Assembly: GCA_008330645.1 (NCBI GenBank)
Contig: VLTN01000025.1
Coordinates: forward strand, 372,001-436,000
Length of the DNA stretch: 64,000 nt
DNA from: Cafeteria roenbergensis
Lineage: Eukaryota > Sar > Bigyra > Bicosoecida > Cafeteriaceae
Direction of reading: 5' to 3'
Made by a program: the position numbers and the translations under genes. This document shows positions 26,101 through 38,100 of this stretch, in pieces. The notes beneath the pieces were generated by a model. The model saw only the letters and a list, made by a program, of their open reading frames with translations, was not told the DNA's origin and did not search any database. Every line of letters starts with the position of its first letter. Positions within the stretch are counted from its first letter, which is position 1.

Positions 26101-29100
26101 GAGGGCGGCGCATACGCCCTCACCGCAACCCCCGTGGGTCCCCCTGGGCGCCCCGAGGGCCACATCGTTGCGTCAACCGGTGCCGGCGCCGGCTCGCTCA
26201 TGCTTCGCTTCGAGGAGTCCGCGCCGGACAGCGGCTCGCCCGTCACCGGCTGGCTCGTCGAGTTCGACCAGTCCCTGGGCTTTGCCAACGCGCCGGGCAC
26301 CACGCCGCTGCCCATCGCCTCGTCGTGGCTCGGCCTCGCCGGCATCCGCGCCAACGCCGGCGGCAGCCAGGCGCCGGCCGCCCGCAACGCCCGCGCGCTG
26401 GCCGCGGCAGTGCCTGCCGACGCTTCTGCCGGCCGCGTGCTGCTTCCGCCCAGCTTCCGCGTGCAGACGGTCACGGTCGACGCGACGCGGCCCCCCGTGT
26501 CTGGAAACTTCACTCTGGCGTTTGGCGGCTTCCGCGGGACGCTCACGCGCCGCATCGCTGGCCTCGCATCTGCCACCGCGGGCTCCGACGCCGTCCGCTT
26601 CGACGGCCCGGACCTCACCGTGGGGGACGACCGTCTCGTCGCCGGCGAGTTCATCCGCCTGGGCTTCCCGGGGGCGTCCGAGGTCACCGACTCCGTGGCC
26701 GGCACCGTGTTCCGCGTGTGCAAGCCCGGCGCCGGCGCCTCGGTGTCGCTGCTGTTCAACTCCACCTCCTCGACCACCACCGTCCCCATCTGCGCCGCTC
26801 ACAACGCCAGCCTGCCGGCGGCCTTTGCGCCCCTGTCCGGTGCGTCGCTCGTGGCCCAGCCGGCCTTCCGCTCCTCCACCCTGGTGGGCGCCGCGGTCGT
26901 GCCCTCCGGGGGCATGCCGCTGACCACGGCCACGTCGCTTGTGGGCCGCGTCAGCTGCGGCGACAGCCTCGCCTTTGGCGCTGAGCGCCTGCCGGGCGCC
27001 TCCGCCGACGCCCGCGCGGCCCGCGTCTACAGCGTGTCGTGCGGCAACGGCTCCACGCCCGTCACTGCCGGGGGCGTGACCTTGGACCGCACCTACCGCC
27101 CCGCCGAGGCCTTTGACGGCCCCGTGTACCGCCGCGAGACCACCGTCTCCCTCCCTTGGGACGCGTCCGCGGCGCAGGTCGCACGCGCGCTCGAGGCGCT
27201 GCCGTCCGTGGGGTCCGTGGTCGTCGCCCGCCGCGCCAGCGGCCACGGCTTCGCGTGGGACATCACCTTCACGTCGGAGGTGGCCGACGACGCCCAGGCC
27301 ATGGCCGAGGACGCCTCGCGCGCTGTGGCCGGCCTTCCCGCCGACTCGGTGCAGTCCGTCCCGTCTGGCGCCGTGCGCGCCCCCCTGGTGGCCAACGCTG
27401 CCGAGATCGTCGCCGAGGAGGACGACGCGACCGCGTCCGTCACCGTGTCGGCCCGCCGCACCGTCGTCGTGGACGGCGTCGCCGAGGGCGCCAAGTACTA
27501 CGTGCGGGTGCGGGCGGTCAACGCCATCGGCGAGGGAGCGGCCGTCGAGGCCGAGGACAGCCCCGTCGTGCCTGGAAGCTCGGCTCCGAGCGCCCCCACC
27601 GCCGTTGAGGTCCGGCCGACCGGTGCCAGCAGCCTCGCTGTCACCTTCGACCGCCCCGAGTTCAACGGCGGCCGCGCCGTCAGCCGCTACGAGGTGGAGT
27701 GGGACTCCTCCCGCCTCTTCGACAGCCCTGCCCGGGAGACTCGCATCCTCGCCGTGCCGGCCGCGTCTGCGGCGCCGCAGGGCGAGCAGCTGACCGTCAC
27801 GACGGCCTTTGGCTCCACTGCCGGCCGCGGCGGCACCTTTGGCCTCGCCTTCCGCGGCCAGAGCGCCCGCCTGCCGTGGGACGCCTCTGCCGAGCGCGTG
27901 CGCGCCGCGCTCGCTGGTCTATCCACCGTCGGCGACGCCCGCGTCGTCGAAGTGACCCGCTTCCCGGCAGGGAACGGCTTCACCTGGCTCGTGACCCTCG
28001 GCTCCGGCAGCGTGGCCCCCGCCTCCATGGAGGCCGGCGCCGCCCTCGAGAACGGCCTGCCTCGCTCCTCCGGCGCCGCCACGGGCTCGCAAGGCCCCGT
28101 GTCCGGCACGGAGGGCGGAAGCCTGGCTGGCCAGCTCGTCGCCGACGCCTCTGGCCTCCTCGGCGCGTCTCCGCAGGCGGCCGTGGGCGAGGCCGGGCAG
28201 GTTGTGGAGTTCCGCTGCACGGCCTCCGGCCTGCCGTCAGCGGCCTCGCTCGCCTTCGAGCTCGGCTCCTGGAACTCCAGCACCGACGGCAACGTCGCCA
28301 TCACTGGTCTCATGACCCCGGCGGAGCTGGCCGACGCCCTCAAGGCCGGCCTGCGCGTGCTTGGCCCCGCTGCATCGGTCACCGCCGCGTTCGAGTCGGC
28401 CGCTGACGGCGCAGCCCAGAGCGGCGCCATCTGCGCGCCGTCGGGCGCTGCGTCTGCAGCCGCGGTGCTGGTGACCCTGCCCGCGAGCGGCGCCTCCTCC
28501 TCCCCGCTCCTCGTGAGCGCGGCGGCCGGCGTCGCCGCGCTGACCTCTGCCGTCCGCCAGAGCGCTGCCGGGCCGCGCCGTCGCGGCCGCGCCGCGTACG
28601 AGGCGCACATCGCCGGCGTCGCTGGCGGCCAGTTCGTCCGAGTCACCGCCGTCAACGCCGAAGGCAGCAGCGCCTTCGCAAGCACGGCGTGGTTCGACCA
28701 CGCTGCGCAGCTGGCGCTCTCGTCCGGTGCTGACCCTGCTGCCGTGACCGCCGCCTTTGCCCTTGCGGCGGAGCGCCCGGCGGTGCAGCCCGCAACTGCC
28801 CCGCTCAGCGTGTCGGCCAAGCCCGTGTCGTCGCTGGCCTCCTCGCGCCTCTGGGTGGGATGGGACCAGCCTTCCAGCCTGGGCGGCGCCTCGTCGGTCA
28901 GCGGCTTCGAGGTGTCCTGGGGCGTGACGCCCACAATGGACGACTCTTGCGGCGACGCCAACGAGGTGCAGCGCGTCGTGCTGGAAGTGCCCGTCTCCTC
29001 GTCCTCTGCGGGCAGCGTGCCGACGACTGGCGGCTTCACCCTGTCGCTGCCGGCGACGGACGCGGCCAACAGCGCCGTGGAGACCACCGCCTGCATCGCG

Positions 29101-32100
29101 TTCGACGCGACTGGCAACGACGTGGCGGCCGCGGTGGCCGCTGGCTTCCCCGCGCGCGTGGCCGCCGCCGCCCAGGTCTCGGCCGAGCGCTGCGGCACGG
29201 CCACCACCGCCCCCGGCGGCTTCGGCCACCACTGGACCGTGCGGTTCGCCGCGGAGCTGGGCGACCTCCCCCTCATGACCGCTGCGCCGTGCGGCGGCAT
29301 CGAGTCCTTCGTGGTGGTTGGAGCCTTCACCGAGGTGGACGGCCGAGGCAGCGGAGACGGTGCCTGCACCGCAACAGCCCTGGAGCCCGCGGGAGGCAGC
29401 CCTGTCTTCGTGGCAGCCGCCGACGCCGCGGCGACGATGGGCCCCTCGGGCCAGGCCGCCGGGCTGGTGCTCGAGGCCGTCCCCGCTGGACTCGCTGTGT
29501 TCGCCTCCGTGCGCGCCGTCACCACCGCCACCGGCCCCACCGGCAACTCGTACTCCCTTCGCTCCGCGGCCGGCTCCACCTCCCCTGCTGCGCCGGTGTG
29601 GACCGCGGTTCGCCCGCGCGCGCCTCGCGGCGCCTCCGCCGAGCCCGTGGGCGCCGGCGCCGTCGCCGTCTCGTGGGAGCTGCCCGCCGGGACCAACGCC
29701 TTTGGCAGCGGCGGCTCTGCCGCGGCGAGCTACTCGCTTGCGCTCGTGCCCGACGGCCGGCGGCCTGCCGTGGCGGACGTGGTCGTGACCGTGCCCCGCC
29801 CAGCCAACGGCACCGCTGCCTCGTCCGGCGGCTTCCGCCTGGCCTGGGCCGCATCCCCGGGTGCTGCCACGGAGTGCCTTCCCTTCGACGCGCCGGCGTG
29901 GCGCGTTGAGGCCGCGCTCGAGTCGCTTCCCGCCATCGACGACGTGTCCGTCGTTCCGGGTTCTCGCCGCGGCGCCCTCTCCGCCGTTGACATTCCGATG
30001 ACCGGCCCCCCCGCGTCCCGCATGGAGGCCGAGGTGTGGTCGTGGTCCGTCGCGTTCACTGGCGACGCCGTCCTTCGCTTCGCCGGCGATGCGGCCTCGC
30101 CGCTGGTGGCCTCTGCGGGGTGGGCGGGGTGCGAGCCCTTCGGCGCGCCCTCGTCCTCCAACCCTGCGGCAGCGAGCGCCACCGTCGAGGTGAGCGTGGC
30201 AGACGCCGGCTCGCCTGGCGCCGCCCCAGAGGCGATCACGATCCGCGTGGCCGCCCCGGCAGCCGCCCCCGGCGCGCCGTGGTGGGGTGCAGCCACGGTG
30301 GAGGGCTCGCTCGCCCTGTCCGTGGACTTCGTCGGGGAGCTGACCCAGGAGGCCTGCGCCGCTTGCGTCTCCTCCGCTGCCGGCTCCGCCGTCCTGGCGA
30401 CCTCGGCGGACCTCACCGGCCTGCTGGCGCCCGGGGTGCCCGTGCTCGTGAACGGAGAGGAGCACGTGGTGGCCGAGTCTGCCGCCGTGGCGCTCGGCGC
30501 CGCCGTCGGCTTCGCCTCCTCCGTGCCCGCCTCCTCCGGCTCCTCCGGCTCGCTCCACGCCACCGCCGACTACGCCTCGGCGGGCGCCGCTCGCGCGGGC
30601 CTGGACTGCGACTCCGTGCCCCTGCGCGCGCTCCACTCCATGGGAGCCTCCGGGGCTGCCCTCAAGGTGCCCTCCACCCTCGTGGCGGCCGCTCGCGCCG
30701 TGAACGGCTCTGCCACCGTGCTCACGGGCATGGACGTCAGCGCCAAGCTGGCCGTCGGGTCGCTCGTCCTGCTCTCGGACCACGGGCCTGCCGGCGCCGC
30801 GGGCGTGGACCAGGCTGAGGCAGCGCCCGGCGCCCTGGTGGCCGAGGGCAGCCACTCGCTGTCGGCCGTGGGCTCGGAGGTCTACCGTGTTGTCAGCATC
30901 GCTGCTGGCGGCATGGCCGTTGAGCTCGACCGCGCCTATGACGGAGCCCGGGGCAGCAACGGCACCGCCCTGGTTGCCATGTATCGCCGCGCCTCCGTGA
31001 ACGTCTCCGTGACTTCCACGGCAGCAGAGCTCAAGGCCGCCCTCGAGTCTCTGGCAGGCGTGCGTCGCGTCGACGTGTCTCGTCGCGGCCCCGCGGCCGA
31101 CGGCAGCGTTGACTGGCGCGTGACCTTCCTGGCTCGCCTTCGCCCGGTCTTCTCTCCGGCCTGCGCCGCCGCGGCCGGCAACGCCAGCTTGCTCGACGCC
31201 GCCGCCGTCCAGGCTGGCGGCGCCTGCCTCCTGGTGGGGACCACAGACGCGTACACCGGGGCCGCTCTCCTCGCGGCGTCCGCGTCCGCGGACCCTGCCG
31301 CCGGCCCGCCCCGCGTCTGGGTGAGCAACGCGTCCGCCCTGGCCGACCAGACCGCAGACGTTGTGCCGCCGGCGCTGCTGGCGGCCTCGCCGTCGGACGC
31401 CGCCGCGGCCGTCGAGGGCGGCCGGGTCGTCGAGGTGGGCTCCGGCGTGGTGACGGAGGTGCAGACTGTCACCGTGGCCGCCGCCGACGGGCCGCTCGTG
31501 GCCCCTGCCGGCGCGTCCCCCGCCCTGCTGGCCGCCCTGGCGGAGCCGGAGCGCGCCGTCCGCGGCAGCTTCGTCCTCTCCATCGACGGCGCTGGCGCCA
31601 CCACCACGCGCCCGCTCCCCGCCGGCACCACGACTGCCCTGGATCTCCGCCTCGCCCTCGAGCGGGACCTCCCCGCTTGGGCCGGCCGCGTTGCGGTGGC
31701 GCGCACCGCGCTCGTCTCCGCGGGCGACGCCAGTGTGCGCACCACTCGCGGGTTCGCCTACGACGTGACCTTCACGACGCGCAGCGGCGAGGGCGACGTC
31801 CCGCTGCTGGCCGTCAACGGGTCCGGCCTGGCGCTTGCCCCCGGTCTCGCCGCGCAGGGCTGCGTGCTCCTGGCGGCCGCCGCGGAGACTCGCCGTGCCG
31901 TGGCCGCGCCTCGCTCCGCCACCGTGTCCGGCCTGGTGGCCGGCGCCCGCTACTTCGCGAGCGTGGCTGCCCGTGGCTCCGCCGGCACGGCTGACGACGC
32001 CATGGCCGTCGCGCCGGCGCTCGGCTTCCACAGCTCCGCGGAGCAGGACGCCGGCCGCGACGCCGGCTTCGTGCCGCTGTCGCTGTCGGCCACCGGTCCC

Positions 32101-35100
32101 GCCGGCGCGCTGCGCATCGTGGCCGTCGCGCCCCGCTCCAAGGGCGCTGCTGCCGTCACACTGGAGGCGCCTGCCTCCAGCGGCGGCTCCAGCGTGGACG
32201 CGTACGAGGTCGAGTGGTTCGAGCCGTCTTCCGCCGACGTCACCGAGGTCGTCGTCGTGCGCGCCCCGACCGCGGGCTTCGTGGCGGTTGGAGGCGTGCG
32301 CAACGACGGCGCCGAGACTGGCGCCGCTGGCCCCACGCTGGAAGGCTCGTTCCGCCTCGCGCTCTCCCCCGCGGCGAGCCCGCACCCGTCCGGCTACCCG
32401 ACGGACGTGACCTCCGTGGAGACCACCAAGCCCATCGGCATCCGTGCCTCTGCGGCCGAGGTGGAGGCTGCGCTCGAGGCCCTGCCGTCTGTCCGCGGCG
32501 TGACTGTGACGCTGGCTGCCGCCGGCGCCGGCCCCGGCGCCGCGCCCGTTGCTGACGGCGACGCGTGCTGCACCTGGCTCGTGACCTTTGACGGCCACAG
32601 CGCCGGCCTCGACGCGGCCGTGTCCGTGTCCGCCGTCGCGCTGCGCTCCTCGGCCCCGGCCGTGCTCGCGGCCCCTGCCGCCACTGACTTCGTGGTCGAG
32701 CAGGACGGCGCGGGCGCGTCCGTCAACGGCACCATCCCCGACTTCTTCGGCCGCGCCTCGGCCGTGTCCGCCGCCGCAGCGCCCACCGGCGCCCGCTACG
32801 GCCTCTCGCCGGCCTCGGGCGACGCGTCGGGCTCGTGGCCCGCGGCCCCCGCCTGCGGCGCCGCTGCCTGGATCGACGGCGAGCCCGCCTCCGCCTGCGC
32901 GGACGGCCTCCCCGACGTCCAGGTCATCGTCACCGAGGCCAGCGGCGCCTCCGTGGACGGCTCCTTCCGCGTGTTCCACCGCGGGCGCAACGCCAGCGTG
33001 CCCGCCGGGGCCAGCGCGCAGGCGCTGGAGCGCATCCTGGCGTCGCAGCTGCTTCTGGGCAACGACGGCGTGCGCGTCACTCGCACGGCCAACCGCGAGA
33101 GCCCCTCGGTCTCGGGCGCCTACGAGTGGCACGTGACCTTCCGCGCAGCCGCCGCCGCGCCCGCCGACGCTGCGGACGCCTCGTCGGGCGCCGCGGACCG
33201 CCTCATCGTCGACAGCACAGAGCTTGTGGGCGCGAGCGCCGTCGCCACCGTGCGCGACCGCGTCCTCGTCCTCGTGGGCGCCGACCGCGCCAACACCCTG
33301 GCCGGCGCCTTCAGCATCGTGGTGGGCCACCAGGAGACCGAGCCGCTCGCTTGGAACGCCTCCTCGTCCGAGGTGCAGGCCGCGGTGCAGCGGCTGGGCG
33401 TCGTGGGCAACGTCGCCGTGCGCCGCACCGGCCACGGCAACGCGTGGTCGCCTGCCAGCCACGCCGACGACGAGGCCACCCCGCGCTACGGCTTCGCCTT
33501 TGACCTTCTCTTCGCGGCCCTCGACTCGTCCGTGGACGTCGCCAGCGTGCACGCGCGCCCGGCGCCCTCCGTGTCGGGCGTGGGCGCTGTCCTGGCGACG
33601 CGCGGCCCTCGCGCCTCGCAGGCCCGCCGCATCGTGGTGGGCGCCGACCGCCCCGGCGTGCAGACGGTGTCCCTCCGCGCCTTTGGCGGCGTGCCCTCCG
33701 CGGGCTCCTACCGCCTCGCGTACACGCCGGTCTCGCCTCTCGGCCTGGAGCTCGGCTCCCCTGCCCTCGCATCGGCAGGGTCGCGCGCGGCTCCCGGCTC
33801 CGTCTTCGCTGACGCCTCGCTCGCCCCCTCCGTGGCAGGTGCCTCGGGCGTCGTGCCTGTCAACGGCACCCGCTTCACGCCCTGCATCGCCTGGAACGCC
33901 ACCGCTGACGAGGTCCGCGACGCCCTCCTCTCCGCCACTCTCGGCCGCGTGTCCGTGCGTCTCACCGGCGCTGCCGAGAGCGCCGGCGCCTCCGCCGGCC
34001 GCGTCTACGAAGTGACCTTCGTGGGCCGCCACGGCGACCAGCCGCGCATCGCGGAGCTGGCCGTCGCGGCGGCGGGCGACGTCGCCATCATCGCTGGCTC
34101 GGACGTCTGCGAGGCGTTTGCAGGCACCACCGAGACGGACGTGCTCGTGGACACCGTGGTTCAGGGCGTTGCCCCAGCCACGGTGGCCGCCTCCGCCGGC
34201 TACATCGCCCTCCGCCCGGGCGCCGAGTACGTGTTCCGCGCTGCCGCTCGCACCACGGGCTCCGGCTGGGGTCTGACGTCGGCCGCAGCGTCGGTGACGA
34301 TGCCTTCTGCCGGCGTGTCGCCGACCCCGCCCCGCGGCGTGGCCGTCGGCCGGACCTACACGGCCAGCACGCTGTCCGCCGACTACGAGCCTCCCGCGGT
34401 GGCGGGCGGCCCGCCCGTGACCCGGTACGCGCTGGAGTGGGACACGTCCCCGTCCTTCGCCTCCCCTGCCCGCCGCACTCGCAGCCTTGAGCTTGTTGAC
34501 GAGGTGCAGGAGGTCACCGTGGACTTCAAGACGGACGCCGACCGCAACGGCACCTTCGCCCTCTCCTGGGGCGGCCGCGACAGCGTGCCCCTGCCCTGGG
34601 ACGCGTCGGCGCAGGCCGTGCGCGTGGCCGTGGCCCAGCTCTACGGCGGGTACAACGAGGGCACGCTCCCCGTGTCCGTGACCCGGCGCGAGCGCGGCAA
34701 CGGCTTCGCCTGGCGGATCACCTTCGAGGGCCTGCCTCGCGGCAACCTGGGCCTCATCTCCGTGGACGACCGCCTGCTGGAAGGCAGCCTCGCGGCCGCC
34801 TCCTCGTCGTCCGTCGTCGAGGGCGGCTCCGACATCGTTCCGGGCGCCTTCACCCTGGAGTCGCAGGCGGTGCAGACGCGCGGCCTCGCGGCGATCACCA
34901 ACGGCACGTTCGGCCTCCGCTTCGAGGGCGCGTCCAACTCGCGCTCGGGAAGCATCGCCTTTGACGCCGACGGCGTCGCCCTGCGCGAGGCCCTCGAGAG
35001 CCTGACCACCATCCGCACCGTGAGCGTTGCCGCCTCAGACGCCGTGGCGGGGTCGGGCGCCTCGGCCGGCCGCTCCTGGGCGATCACCTTCACGCACACG

Positions 35101-38100
35101 GCCAGCCAGGCCGCGCAGGGCGCCGGCAACCTGCCGATGCTCGAGGCCTTCAACACCACCGGCGTCTTCTCGCCGGAGACCCCCGGAGCTGCGGTGCTCG
35201 TGAGCGAGATGGTGCGCGGCACCGACGCCCTCCGCGTGACTCTGAGCGACCTGGAGGCTGGCGTCCCCGTGTTCTTCCGCGTGGCCGCGTACAACAGCCG
35301 CGGGCACTCCCTCTTCGGCCCCGTTGCCGTCGCCACGCCTCGCGGCCACCCCGGCGCCCCGACCGACGTCTCCGTTGCCGTGGCCGGCGAGGCCGCCATC
35401 ACCGTGGACTGGACTGCGTCGGACCCGCGCGGAGCCGCGGTGGACGAGTACGTGGTGGAGCGCTGGACGGGCGGCGCCGCTGCGGCCCGCCACGAGATCC
35501 AGGCGGTCACCACCAGCGCCGGCGACGGCGTGCCCGAGATCCAGGCCATCCGCACGGAGGCAGCCACGCTCTCGCTGTCCGGCGTGTTCCGCGTGGAGGC
35601 CCCTTCCACGGGCGAGCGCACGCCGCCCCTCGCCTTCGACGCCTCGGCTGCGGACGTCAAGGCCGCGATGGAGAGCCTGTCGGCCTTCAACTCCGTCAGC
35701 GTGTCGCGGGCCCGGTCCTGGCGCGCGATGCGCGGCCACGTCCGCGTGGCAGCGGGCGCCTCCGTCGTGCAGTGCGACCCGGCGTCGCCCTGCGGCCTTT
35801 CCTCGCTGTCTCCCGGCGACATCTTCATGGTGGCGGGCGTGGAGCTCAACGCCTCCGCCCCCGGCACCGCGTCCTCCGTCGCCATCACCTCCCCCTGGCC
35901 GATGGACTCGGTGAGCGCCGCCCCTGCCTTCTCGTGGGCGTTCGGCTACGAGTGGCGCGTGACCTTCACCGGCCACGTCGGCGACGTCCTCCCGGTCCGC
36001 CCGGTCGCAGACCTGCACTTCTCGGGAGACGACGCGCACGTGCTCGCCACGACGGTCAGGCAGGGCGCTGGGCCGCTCGGCGGCACCTTCGCGGTCGGCT
36101 TCGGCGCCTTCACGACGCCGCAGCTGCCGCACGACGCGTCCGCCCAGGACATGGAGACTGCCATCGAGGCGCTGCCCAGCGCCGGCGACGTCACCGTCAC
36201 GCGCTCCAGGGTGGCCAACGGGCTTCGCTGGCGCGTCACCTTCGAGACCCTGCTGGGCGACCTGCCGGCCATGACTGTCGACGGCGCCGCCCTCACCGGC
36301 CCGTCCGCCACCGTGGGCGTGGGCGAGGCGGTGCGCGGCGTGCTGCCGCCCGGCTACGTTGCCGAGACGGTGTCCGCCTCCACTGCCGCCGCGGCTGCGG
36401 CAGGCGTCGGCGCGCCGCCGTCCTCTCTCGTGGGAGCCGTGCGGTCCTCGGACCCGCGCGCCGCCCTCCGGCACACGCTCGGCGGCCTCACCCGCGGCGT
36501 GGCCTACACCATCCGCGTGATCGGCCGCTCCGCCGAGGGCCTCGGCGCCTCGTCCGCGGCGCTGGTCGAGTCCGCCCGCGGCGTGCCGGGCGCCCCCGAC
36601 TCCCCGACCCTCATCTCGCTGTCTGCCTCCACTGTGAAGCTTGCGTGGAACGGGCCGAGCGACACTGGCGGTGCCCCCGTGACGCAGTACCGCGTCGAGT
36701 GGGACCGGACCAGCGCGTTCGCGGACGCCGCCACCGCTGGCTACCACGCCACCCTCAACGTGGCTGACCTGGTCGCCGCGGCCACTGCCCCCGGCAGCCC
36801 CCAGCGCCGCGCGAACATCACCGTCACGCCCGAGGCCGGGCCCTTCTTCTTCAACATCGTGCTGCCGGGCTCCTCGGCCGGCGTGCCCTGGTTCGCGCGC
36901 GTGAGCGCCGTCAACGACCAGGGCGCCGGGCCCTTCGCCGCCTCCGCCCCGCCCAGCATCGTGCCGTCGACGTCTCGCCCCGGCGCTCCTCTGGGCGTCA
37001 TCGCCTCGTCCGTGTCCGGCTCGCAGCTGGTCGCCGAGTGGGACGCGCCCTCGGCGGCGCTGCCCGTCTTCGGCGGCGACGGCGGCCTGCCGGTGACTTC
37101 CTACCTCGTGGAGTGGCAGTCCCCCTCGCTGGACCCCAACCCGAACGTCGTGGCCGCCGGCAGGGCCGTGGTGCTCCCGGCCGCGGCTGCAGCCTCGGCT
37201 GCCGCTGCGGGCGTGACCGCGAGCCGCGCCTTCCGCTTCGTCATCGGGCGCCGCGACGTCGTCACCGGCATCGTGAACTCGTCCGTCGTCCTCGGGAACG
37301 GCTACCAGGTCCGCGTCACGGCGTACAACGCCAACGGCTACGGCCCCGGCGGCTACGCCCAGCCGGAGAGCGTCAAGGCCGCGGACCGCGTGCCTTCCGT
37401 GCCCCGCAACCTGACCCTGAAGCGCCAGCTCGGCAGCGCCACCGCCCTCGCGGCCTCGTGGGGCCTGCCTGAGTTCGACGGCGGCAGCACCATCGAGCGA
37501 TTCCGCGTCGAGGTGGACACCGACCCGTCCATGTCCTCGCCGGCCCTGAGCGTGCGCGAGGCGTGGGCCCTGCCCGAGACGCAGATCGTCGCGGTCGACT
37601 CCGGCGTGCGCCAGGAGGTGCAGGCCGTGCGCGCCACGGTGGCTGTGGTGAACGAGCGCCAGCGCATCACCTCGACGCTCTCCGGCGGCCGCGACGAGGT
37701 CCAGACCCTGACCACGTCGGCGGACGCCGCGGCGCCGGAGGTGCAGACCGTGACCACGTGGACGCAGGACATCGACGAGGTCCAGACCCTCACCACCTCG
37801 GGCACAGACCGCAAGGAGATCCAGAGCGTGCGCCTCACCACGCCCGTGGTGAACGAGATCCAGACCGTGCGCCTGTACCACCCGAGCCCGGTCGCCGCCG
37901 TGCAGCGCGTCATCGTGAGCGACGTGGCCCGCACGCAGGTGGTGAGCACCTCCGTGACCGGCGGCACCCTGGACGGGGGCTTCTTCCGCCTCTCGTGGGC
38001 CGACAACGGCGTCTCGGTGTGCGTGCCGTTCAACGCCGACGCGGCGACCATGCGCGGCCTCACAGACAACTTCGTCGGCGCCGGCCTCACCAGCGTCACG

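Larger units (their letters stand above)
14640..37383 (+). other. Main FN3/EVQ array of giant protein
   Basis: About 22-24 FN3 cores are recognisable from their V-E-W strand, for example near 14745, 17080, 18845, 19920, 22695, 23260, 24855, 27680, 34420 and 36685. Many are interrupted: after the V-E-W-D strand one or more EVQ modules follow, and only then the closing GL-x-x-G-x-x-Y-F-V-R-V half. The FN3 near 14650-15450 is a clean example, with the EVQ module at about 14790-15060. Others, such as 17080-17340, are uninterrupted. The EVQ period is roughly 100-120 residues. Confidence 0.8.

Noticed and set aside
21007-34032. Further minus-strand frames of 1,700-1,900 codons (21007-26163 and 28237-34032)
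   Set aside because: Same reason: shadows of the plus-strand coding frame caused by near-absence of A/T at third positions.
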